Assembly: GCF_000003815.2 (NCBI RefSeq)
Contig: NC_049989.1
Coordinates: 4,927,227-4,989,226 of the forward strand
Source of the DNA: Branchiostoma floridae
Taxonomy: Eukaryota > Chordata > Leptocardii > Amphioxiformes > Branchiostomatidae
DNA: 62,000 bases
Direction of reading: 5' to 3'
Shown: positions 40,301 through 52,300 of the stretch, one piece after another
Numbering within the stretch: position 1 is the stretch's first letter
How the letters are laid out: each line of letters starts with the position of its first letter
Translations under genes and position numbers: made by a program
Notes under the pieces: generated by a model
Databases searched by the model: none
What the model was told of the DNA's origin: nothing
What the model saw: only the letters and a program-made list of their open reading frames with translations

Positions 40301-43300
40301 CTCTGCTGGCAGACCGCCATCAAGACGTACGCAGGGCCGTTTATGAGCCATGCTGCTGGAGACTGCAGGCCTAGGCCACATAGAATCATCCTGACTGGCG
40401 CTGCAATCGTCTACGGTTCCAGGGCGCCTTCCGCTAAGCGGACACAAGCACCGAATGCAGCGATGGTAGGTAAGTGTATTCCAAGCCATGCTGCAGGTGA
40501 GTGGAAAGTCCAATTCAGGACTATAGCAACGTGCCTAACCATAGGCGTCAAGCTGAGGTACATGTATGTTTTTGTTCACTTTCGTGGTGCGTGTTATACT
40601 CGCCCAAATGACTTTTTGCGGTGTTTTTTAATACTTCAATCCCGTCTAACAGGGTCAAAATGACCGTAGGAGGCACCCAGTGCCTTTTGGCGAGGATTTT
40701 TCTCACGCTGGCAGTCTCGTAGCGACGTCTCTGCCAAGTTTTTAAAGTAATCCGTTTCATACCGTTCATGAATTTTCTCAAATTCTTGAGTTGTTGATTC
40801 TTTGTTTACTGAGAACGTTATAGTACGTTCATGATTGTGCCAGGTAGGGTTGGAAAAATGTTTCTCCATGGGGAGAGCTTATGCAGTAAAGTTATGTGGT
40901 TTTCATTGTTTTACTGCCAGTACTTCCAGTATGGAGCCATGCTACGCCTCTTTAGAGGTAAATGAGGGTTTGTTAAACCCATTGTTTTCGCTCCGCTGTT
41001 TATTGTTGACTGTTATGCAAAATTTGCTGTTACTACTTGGCTTAGATCGCCAGGTTGCTTAGCATTTTTATGCAAATGTATTGGAATGGATCGTTGAGCG
41101 CACGTTCCGTAATATTTCTCGTTCGGGTCACTCGTCGTCACTGTCATGTAAAATTTTCGTGGCTACGTTAGCGTTGATCGCCATCGTGTTCGACTTTTCT
41201 TAAAAGCTCCTTGGTTATTCTGTTTCAAGCTGATCAAGCAGCTTCCGCTGTTTCAGAGTTGTCTGACCATTTTAGGTCTTCGCGGTTTTCGTTACTTGGT
41301 ATGTTACTTGAGTTTCTTTTCGCTGATGTATGTTTTCGATTGTTTTCGCTCTCGCGTACCAGTTTTCGATTTGTTTTCGGGTCTTTTAGACGCGCATTTT
41401 CGCCGTTTTTTTTGTAGGCTAGCCAGGCGTTGACCTCGGGTGTTAGGAAGTCTCACGCTTCTTTTGAATATTTTACCCTTTGAATATTTTACCGCTACGG
41501 CGGTGGCCGCTTTGGAACGTGGTGTTAGGTCGGACTTCGCCATCAGCTGTTTACGTGTTAATCTTTTTACCATTGTCATCACAAGCCGTGTGCCTTATGA
41601 GTGTATGAATGAAAGACCTTTGTGGTACATTCTTTTCTCGACGGACTAGATAGGCTGCCTTTCAAATAGGCCTTGTTCAAGCATCTCTTGTTCGTCCGTC
41701 GGGTTCCAAGTTCAAGCTTAGCTCATCCTGACCACATCACATTCGTCTGCCGTCAACGCGTATGTTACATGTCCATTGTAGTTCATGCGACAATCGCTAC
41801 ATGGCGCTGTTTTTAGGTCAGACTTTGCGTGTATTTTTAATATGGCGTCTCTCGCACTTGAGTGACTCGTCTTCTGACGTGCAACACATTGTCTTTGCCG
41901 CGTTGTTTCATCGAGCCTTTGTCTTTTTTACCCGGGTTACTTCCATGGTTTTTTGTATACCGTTGTAGTTTTTCTGATGTGGGCTACGCCAGCCGTCAGT
42001 TTCGGTTTTCGTCTGTGCAGACGGGATTTTAGCGCTTCCGTAGTAGCGCATCCATACTCGGCTTTCGAGTTAGCGTGTTCGTTACCTTGTACGGTACCGG
42101 TCATCTCCGACGACTTTTACAGCATTCGAACGTGTTTCGATTTTGCACTCTTAGCCATGGGCTTTCTTGTTCACCCACACAGTGGGACGAGTACTTTTTG
42201 TTACGGCATTAACCGTTAATGATTGGTGCGTTCATTTCAGGTACTCAGCCGGCCAGTTATACTTACTGCTCTTGCTGGAAACGGTAGGCGGCTTCACAGA
42301 GTTTCGGGTCGTTCCGTATTCACGCGTTACTTCACAAGGATTCCGGTGTTTTTCTTACAGGCGTGTGCTTCGATCTTCCCGGATCGTTTCTACAGCACGT
42401 TCCCATAGCAACCTTTGACGGTTTGCCCAGTTCCTTGCCCACAGGTCAAGGCGGTTTATGTGTCATAACGTTATTTACTTTCTTGCCAGAGAAAGTTTTA
42501 TAGGACTTCTGTCTCTGTTATGAAGATTTGAGTAAAATTGAGTCGATTTATTCCTCCTTTTCATCTTTTTTCTTTTTGAATGAATCAGGTGGTACCCAGC
42601 ACGAGAGTACACATTTTATATTCATTTGAATTCTCCTCTGACCAAGCGTGTCAGGCTGGTGCTTTCCTGTGGCGTTGAATTTGCTCCACAGGTGCTCGCC
42701 TGAAATAGTTCTCTTCCAGATCCCATGCTGAGACTCCATGCTGAGACTCGGTAGGAAGAGTCCAACATTTGGCATTTTCAGATGCGAATAGAACGTCTTC
42801 GTCTTCACCAAAATGGATCGAACGACCTCTTTTTCACACTTGGGTTATGGTTTTTCCATATACAAGTAAATGACCAACAAGGTCTTCGCCAATCAGCATT
42901 CCCTGTACTTGTTTTGGGCTATTAATTAAAGGTGTTATGCCTTGTGTTTGCAAGCTCTTTTTCATAGAATATGAATATTCCGTTCTTTTCAGACATGGCT
43001 TGTTCTGCGAGCTTCTCAGCTCTGGAATGCTGTGCAGTTTTCTATCTGCATCTAGCAGATTTGGATCCAATGTTTCTTTTCACAGGACACTTTTTTTAGG
43101 AGGGCTCCGACCTCTACTGCCTACACAGCCAGGGTTCTGTCTAAAGTAATGATGAAGGCAGCTAACTGGGCTTTTGTTTTGACATTTGGAATGTTCTGCA
43201 ACAATTTCTTTTTGTCTCTCTGGTTAATCAGTACTGGCCTCTGCTATGAAGTCATGCTAGGTATGACCACGGCGGAAATGGAGAGAGACAATATAAAATT

Positions 43301-46300
43301 GGACCAACTTACGTGCAGGACAATTGTGATTGTCTCTCCTCCATTGAAGCCGTGGTCATACCCGCCCTATCTTTGTGTTGCAGGTTCTGCATTGGTATAT
43401 GCCCGCCCTAAGTTCTTCGGCCAGTACTGCAGCTGGATTCAAAGTAACTGGGGTTTCACGGGAGCACAGCCACAGGCGGAAGTGGGAGGAGTCTCTTTTC
43501 ACTTCCGGTATGGCTGTGAAGAGCTAGGACGTGTGTGCCTGCCTGCCAGAGGCATGCTAGGTATGACCACGGCTTCAATGGAGGAGAGACAATCACAATT
43601 GTCCTGCACGTAAGTTGGTCCAATTTTATATTATTTGCCTGCCTGAGGGTATTTCAGAATCTTTATTTCTAGAACATTCACTACATGTCTTAAAATTGTA
43701 CTTCATGGATAATGTAAATATGTCATTTTTTAATAGGAACTGTACTGTCTTTGGCATGCGGCAACAAATTTCACTACCAACAAGAGAAAAAGAAAAACCC
43801 ATGTTTAGCAACAGAAATTTAACCTGTAAACCCTATTAACCTTGCATTTTTGAAAAAATGTAATGATATATCAGGTGAATATCTAGAGATGTTTTGTCTA
43901 CTTACAAGGAACTACCTCTGCTATCTGCAAAATAAACTTACCTTTACAGTTTATCCAAACTGTCTTCAGCTTGTGAGAATATCTTCAGATGATCTTTTCT
44001 TCCCTGGTGGCTGCTGCGCTCGTCAGAGACGTGTGCTCGGTAGCCGGTTCTGACAGCATGTGACAAACAGCTTTGAAACAGTCTAGCTTTTTGCGATATT
44101 GATTGTCTGAACCTGGCAATCTGAATATTGATGTTTAGTAGGTTGTTTACGCCCTCTTTTTGTTCAGTGATACTTCATGTGACTCTATTATTTTGTATGA
44201 GACGAAAAAGGAATATTAGAAAAAGTATAATACCACACCCTGTTCTAAAATTGAGTCAGTTTACAGAAAAACATCACATTTGAACCATGCAGTGTGTTCA
44301 GATTTTGCAGAGGAATGCATTCTGCACACTATTACATTATGTGTATGCATAGTATGACCTTTTGTGTGACTGACAACCTTCTCATGCCTTGCAGGGGATG
44401 AAAGACAATTTAAGTCTCAACAGTCTGCACAGTAGCTCACTTCAGAAAAATAAAAGTTGCTTTGAGACCAAAACACAGCCTTCCTTATTTGGAAATGGAA
44501 GAAAAGGAGAAAGTTGTGGTTAGAACGGTTACATCGGCCTCTCTGTTCTTTTACACAGCAAATTATAATTTGACCCAGTGAGGTCTTCACGCCTCATTGA
44601 AAATGAAAAAAAATCTTGAGATCTTTCGAGACAATCTTGAGATTTTTCGAGAAAATTTTGAGATATTTTGCAACAATCTTGAGATTTTTCACAACAATCA
44701 TCTTCCAGAAAGTCTCGAAATTCTTTGGTATGATTTGAGATTTTTGCCATACATCTTAAGACATGGGATTTTAGCAAAGCAACTGTCAAAATATCTTGAG
44801 ATTTTTGCAAAGCATCTTAAGATTTTTCTAAAACATCACAAGATTGAGTCAAAACATCTCTAGTTCAAGTCAAAACATATCAAGATCTAATACAAAATCT
44901 CTAGATTTATGGCATAAATTTTAAGATTTTTTCATTTTCATTGAAGAGGGAAGACCCTAACTGTAAGTCATTTTGATCCATTGAGTACCAGAGAAGTTTC
45001 TCACATAATATCAGATATGTAGGTTTAATCTGTAAAAGGCTACAAGCATTAGTCCAAAGTCATCCAATAATGTTATTCCCTTGTTCTTTCAGAGCAAATC
45101 TCGGGAGCTTCTGATTGGTTACCTGGTGTTCATCAAGAGCCAATGGGACCTGCAGCCTGATCACGTCAACCTTGACCGGCTGAAACCGGTTGCCCAGGTG
45201 GTGAACAACAAGGGCCTGATGACACCATCCTCCCAGCCCGTCCATTTCACACCTGCTTATGGGAACAGACTAGACCTACAGAAGAAACTGCCTGGTGAGA
45301 CCTTGTTTGAACAAAAAAACTTAGTCTTATTTCTGTGTTGATATGTCATGAAGATCCATCCACAGCTTCTTAAGTTGTGCTGTCCATCAATAAGCACCCA
45401 CAAATTTAAGCAAAACAGACTTAATAGACTTTCTGATACTTATGACCCCCTCCTGCAAAAATGGCGTGTTCCTGACGTCACTGCTGGAGATAGGGTCATT
45501 CTGTCCGTCGACCGAAAATTTAGGGTAAGTCCCTATATTAATTCGTGTTGGAAAGAAAGTTTAGCAATTTCCATAATGTATTCTACCAACACAGATGAAC
45601 TTGCTAAGATAACTGTCTTAAAAGTGGTATCTCACTGCACTCGGGGCACCAGTGCGGCACAGCAGGGTTTGTTCACTGCGGAACTGTTATGTTATTTTTG
45701 CCGATTTTTTTATAATTTGAATATTGCATAAGACATAAAAGTATGACTCAGAAGACAACAAAATACACAAAACTTAAGAAAATTTATTATCTCTGAAATC
45801 TTTTGAACCCCGCAGTGCCACACTGGTGCCCCAAGTGCACTGAGGTACCACCTCTAGTGAAAGTGGACTCTATGTGAATTAAAACAACCTGTGTGTACCT
45901 GCTGGTTGTGTAAAAAGAATTCTACTATACCCTATATTCTACCAACCTGATGAAACTATTTTCGGATGAGTTAAAACCTTTGTTATCTCTCCCAGGTAAC
46001 GAGTGGACGCTGCTGGACAGCTGTTACCTGGGCACCTCCACTCCCGCACAGCACACCGTACAGACATGGAGACATTTCTTTGTCAAGCTGGGAGTCTTAG
46101 ACTTCCTCGCTGTGAAGAAAGAGAGGGTCAAGCTGTCTACTGAGCAATTGGTAGGCTGAAGATGTTTATGTTCTTGAAGATTTTTAGCTTGTTTATATTT
46201 TTAAAATTCAGTGTATGATGATGACAAGAGAATTTGCTAGATTTCTACTTTCACATTAAAAAACAAACAAAAACTTAACTTTGTTAATTACCAGTATTAG

Positions 46301-49300
46301 CCAAAGAAGAAAGAACTAAATCTGGATAGTTGCCAACATGTCTATGATGCAACATGTCTATGTTGATAATGATTTTTTTTTTTATTTCTTAAGACCCCCT
46401 TTCTTTTAGATGTCAATCACTGAGTAACTGTACAGCAAAGAAAATTGAAGTTATGTCACTCTCCATTTCATTATTGGAATATGATGCAAGATGTTAAAGT
46501 ATAGTTTGCAACAAACTAAGAAATGGTCTTCATCTAATATGTAATTAATTCATTAAGCAATCTGTTGAGTTTCTAAGCAGTTACAGCCTCGCGTAGAAAG
46601 GAGGTGTAAGGAAAGTAGCCTGGTTGCTGGGAATTGGCACTTTGAATTTACAGTTTGTAACATATGAATGTGCTTTAAAAGATTAAACACTCCTTTCAGG
46701 GGAAATCTCCATGGAGCACCTTGAGTTCCTTCTGGCCCAAGTCAGACGAAGGGTACGAGGTAGAGGACTTCACCTGTGCAGAGTTCTACAGCCTGGTCAT
46801 GGCTGATCTCACTGCTGATGTCAGGACTCCACAGATGCAGATTCTGTTTGAGATGATTGACAAGGAATGGGACGGGAGCTACAGGTAATGATTTTGTAAT
46901 GTATTTTATGAGCGAAACTGTTTTTTTGCATTGTTGTATTGTTTATTTATTTGCATCCAAGGAATCTCTGACAAGCAGTGCCCTGCTGTCACTGAGAGAC
47001 CTACCCTGGTAAAAGAAAACATATTAGGTATAATGGTACAATGGCTAACATGCAATTCAGCCTTTGGCTGCAAGATGTCATTCACTCACTATATTTTGAA
47101 TTCTGCTGTATCACTGGTGTGAAGAAATAACTGAGTATGGTGTCAGACTCATCGTAATCACATTACAGTTGGCCATAAAATTGACTTGATCCCTTTTTGT
47201 TGTCGAGACTATTGTTTCTTTATGAACTGTTAACAATGAATGGTACAATCAGTGGTTGTAAAATTGGGAGTTGGAGTAACTTAAGCCATGAATGTGATGA
47301 AGAATTATTACATCATCATCATAACATGCAAATGTTACTGTATGAATAGTATTTTCTTTTCTATACTGATTACAGGAAGTACTCCACTGCCCAAGTGTTT
47401 GATCCAAGTGGGGTCAAATTGTGCGACGCCGAGTCCTCTTTCCTCATCCATATCAAGACTATCCCATGGGTTCCTGGGATCAAAACCTCAACTCTCCCCA
47501 ATACTGCTCCAGATGGTTCTGCTCAGCTCTTCTACAACAATGTGTTCATGCGAGGAAGTGAGCTGTATGAAAAGACTCGTGAGCATATCGGCTTGCTGGC
47601 ACATCATGTGCCATATCTGACCGCTGCTGTACAGACTGAGACAAGCAGCTTTGGCCAAGTGCTCCAACTCCAGCAGTCTCTGACAACTGATAGGCTATTG
47701 GCCATTGTCAAAGGTTGGTGCACGGGGGAGAAAAGTCATGCTGATCAAGACAAGGTATCAGGGCTGGAGTTTTCGACATCCCTGGGGCACATCAAGTGTG
47801 TGTATCACTACCTACAGCAGAACTGCAACCCCACTAAACTGCAGGAGTTCTTCAACAGCCATCCCGGCATTTTTGTGCCGAACGTGACCGTCTATAACAC
47901 CACCAGTGTTGTGCATGGTAGGTTCTACCACAAGTCCGACACCTGCTGGGCGGACACTTCAGGCATGTTCCTGAAGTACCAGGCTCTTTCTCACGGAAGG
48001 ATGGACTGCAGGAAGATCCTGCAACCACTGTACGACGATTTAGCTGCTTTCTTCTGTGCATCCATCAAAGTGGATGATTCGCCATCCATCTCAGAGTATG
48101 TAAACCTTCTGGAACACGTGGTCGACACAATCGTTTTACCAGACAACAAGGACGTACATGACGTATTTACGGTGTACGCCACGCTAGGTGCAAAGTGCAT
48201 CAGTGCCTCTCCACTTGGAGGCAACATACAGATCAGTGACCAGAATGTTGTGGAAGCTAACGTGAAGCTGTTGGTTGGTGAGCTTGAGAAGAAGCGAGTC
48301 TTCCCCACCAAGGGGAAGAAGTGGGTGTGTCTGGAAGACAAACCGATGATAGCAGACGATCGGCAGCTGGAGGAGATGTTCCGAGGAAGAGACGACAGAG
48401 TGCACTTCCTCAACTTCTCAGAAAGGACAGGGAAAGGTATGGGACGGACAATGTGAATCTGATAAAGTCAGAGGGTATTATAATGTTAGTCAGTCAAGTA
48501 CAGACTAGGACATGTTACTAGTATTACATAAAAATACAGTTCACAATTCAAAAGGAAATTTCATTATGTTCAGAAAACTGTTATGTATGGTGGTTTCAAT
48601 ATATCAATTTTTGTTTCAAGTTTACTTCTTTTTATGTGACCAAAACTTAGATATCTAAACATACTATAATTCTCATGCTCACAATGCTTATCATTATTAT
48701 TGAGATTTACTCAACTAAATTACTAAGATTCATTTTTTTGTTTCCCTTTTCAGCAGGGAAACAGGTGCCTTACCAGAAGGAGTACAGAGACATCTTCCTG
48801 AAGGCGTGTGGTATCCGCTCTCTGAGCCAGTCTGTTCAACAAGAATACATCCCCACGATGTATATACCCTGTCCAGTGTTGCAGAAGTATGTCATACTTG
48901 CTGAATTCCACACTTTCATCTAGCATCCATGATATGTGCAACAGTATACAGTGTTGACCAGTTTTGCGAAGTTTTGAAAGATTTTGCCTTGGAATTCGTA
49001 CCTGACTTTGACTCTATCTGAATTGCAACAGGGACAATACAATGTGGTCACTAGGCAGCTAACAAGCTGGAGATTAGTTTTTATTTAATGCTCTGAGGAA
49101 TATTAGTTGAGTGTACTGCTGTTCATCCAGCCTTGTGTGACGTTGCATGTGCACTGTTATTCTAGGTACGTCCACACGGTGGTTCCGTACATCCAGCGGT
49201 TTCTGCTGTCCCGCGAGGAACACCTGGAACTTCACGACCAGCTGCTGGAAGCGGGTGTCAATACCAACTTACAGGCCATGATGTTTGTTCAGGTGACGAG

Positions 49301-52300
49301 GCTGGAGGTATGCTGTGCTTCTGCTGATGTCACCTCTTCTATGATTGTTCTAAAAACCTGCATACATGTATATACGATGTGTTGTCATGGCATTACTTTT
49401 TATTAATAAGAGAACGTCTTGATAGCTTACAATGTGTAATACTTACAGTTTTTATATTGATGATGCTTTGATTGTTTACACAAAATGTAGCTGTCAAAGT
49501 TTCCCCCACTCAACCACATAGGAAAAATGCAGATAGGAAACTTGTATTTTATGGAAAAGGACTCCAGGAAGAGTAGTAGTTGTATGTGAACACTAAAGGA
49601 GATTCCTTAATAAACAAACAAACATAGGAAACATGCAGCTTTAAGTGCAGGGGTTGTGTGGAAAGTGGCTTTTGATAAAAATTTATTATTTTTTTAAAAT
49701 TTATTAAAGTCTCTAGTACATAAGTTGAGAAAAAAACATGTGCAACAACATTTTTTTAATTCGTCTTAGTATACTTTCTCCCTCATCCATTGCTGTTCTA
49801 TTCAATCTGTCTCTTGAACTAGGTTGTGTTCAGACTGCAGCCCTTTGATGACATTGTGGAGACCAAGGAGGAGATTTGTGGGCTGAAGGATAACAGGGAG
49901 CTGTACATACAGAAGGATAATCTCACAGGTACAGTCTCAACCTTATCCCTGCTGAATAACCACATAACTGATGCAAATTATAAACTTATCTCTTTATTAT
50001 TAATTATAGTTTGGGTTGTTTACACCTGGGTTTCAAAGCCTATTTTGATAGTTTTCATCAGTTGTATTCTATGTCAGGGCTTTAGCCAGCTCGAGATTTT
50101 TTTCCGTCAGCCAATTCCCATTGACGGAAAATTCCTGTCAAGAATCTTTTTTTTTCCGTCATCGCGTAAAAATTTCCGTCATTGACTGCAAAAATGTCTA
50201 CCTCGTCCGATATAAATGTTGTCATTGGGAGAAAATATGACACCCCGCTGACGTTTTGTAATAATGTGAACAGTAAAACATCGTTTATTTGCGTTTTCCC
50301 CGCAAAAACACGGCGCTAAAATCAACTCGCGGGGTATGCAAATCTAACATTACATATTCTCAATACGCACTGTTGATTGGTTGATCGTAACATCTAGAGG
50401 GGCGTCTCCTCAGATCCCGCGCTCTGATTGGTAGAGCTATGGATACCGACCCACGATGCACCGCGCGCACCAGCGTTCAAATATTTTATTTGTTTGAAAA
50501 TGTTACATTTGTAAAGGCAGGAGAACGCTATATTTTTCTATTACACGACAATTTTCTAATTAAGAACACAGTTACTCAAAGACTCTTTTGAGAAAACATG
50601 CATTCATATACGGATTTATGGTGCATTTGGGGGAATTTTGGCGTTCAATTAACCCGGAAGTGTGCCAACAACAACGTGGCGTGGGTATCTCATCTGTGTC
50701 GCTGCAAAATTAGCGTTTTCTCGTCAAAACAAAAACAAAATTCCCGCTGAAGAGAACCGTGCAACATTTTAGATCCTAAAGATTATGTTTTTGATCAAAC
50801 TATTTGTGGATAGCATGATGTGCCGGTTCTTTTAGCTGCGACTGGCACCTTGCGTTGTCGCAAGCGGCGCGGCTGGGCGAGCGAAAATAATTTGTACGGC
50901 CGCCAGCCCCGGCACGCTATTGTACAAGTTAGGTTTTGATGAGTGTCAAGATTCCAAACAAAGTTCGTAGAATGCACTGTTCTTGGAGTGAGACCTTGAA
51001 AAACGGGTTTTTAATGAGATTATCGTATGCGAAAGGGTGCCGACACACAATCGTCAACAATCATGACAATAGCAAAACAAACACTGTGTGGCTTTCCGAC
51101 AATGGGCTGTCCGGGCGTCCCCAAGCCGTAGCTTCCCTCTTTTCAACTTGGCCTCCATGCTTCAATCAACGATTTTTTTTCCGTCAAGGTTGACGGATTG
51201 GTTGAAATTTTTTTCCGTCACACGCAGCAAATTTCCGTCAATTGACGGAAAAACGGACGCTGGCTAAAGCCCTGTTCTATGTACTATTACTACTTATCTT
51301 GATATTATGAAATGTATCACATCAAGGATGATCACATGTATCTCCTCTCATAGTCCCAAGTTTGTAGTAATTTTTAGACTTTATATGTTACCAAACCGTG
51401 TGTGACAGTAAACATGTCTATGGTGCTAAGTTAGCCCTTACTTATAGAGATGAATGTCTTTTTGCAGCTTACTCCAGAATACACAAAGAAGTAGCCAAGC
51501 TGTTCAGCCGTGGAGATGCCAGAGTCCAGAGGGATGTCACCAACTTCTTGGATCTGCTGTCACCTGTGGTCCTCGGCCAATCACCATTGTCCATTGACAG
51601 CTTCCTGACCAATCAGGACATAGAAGAGCTTCCAGAGGAAGTGCAGATGTGGGAAGTGCCAGCTCCTGTGCTTCCAGTGGAGGAGGAAGAAGAAGAAGAG
51701 GAGGAAGGTGAAAAATGATTCCATTGAATGTGATCTAAGCTAATGTCCATATCATTTTAAATTAGTACAAAGTAGTACCCCTCGCCATTTTTTGATTTGA
51801 TTTGATTTTGATTTTATTTATTTTGCACAATAATTAAAAAAGTTAACATAAAACAAATTAAAGGATGAAAGTACATGCAGGGGGGAAGAAAAAAGCCTCG
51901 TGGCTTGTACACAGTCTTCCTCCAAAGTAACAAGATTGAATAGACGTGAAAAAATTATACATTAGACAATAATGTAACCAAAAGAATTATATCAATTAAC
52001 AAAATGGAAATAAATCATAATAGTTCAATAAATGATAACTAATGCAATATCATAACGGCGAAATGAATGAAATGATGTAATAAGAATATAACATTGAAAG
52101 AAAAGTAACAACTGACAATGAATGGGAGATTAATTAAATGTTTGATTATCTAATAATGACTTTTTTAACAGGTTTTTGAAGATGGATGGTGAATGACTAA
52201 GATGTAAGGTTTCATTTAAACTATTCCAGATTTGCGGACACCTGAACAGCATGGAAAACTTTCTTTGTTGTGTTTTTACTTGTATCTGTTTTAAATGGTT

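Noticed and set aside
40184-40663. 159-codon plus-strand frame inside the same transposon
   Set aside because: No domain or conserved motif seen; likely chance.
44529-44863. Repeat proteins read from both strands (NLEIF... and SQDFLEK...)
   Set aside because: Both follow from the 20-21-bp quasi-repeats of a palindromic element; no start context or homology.
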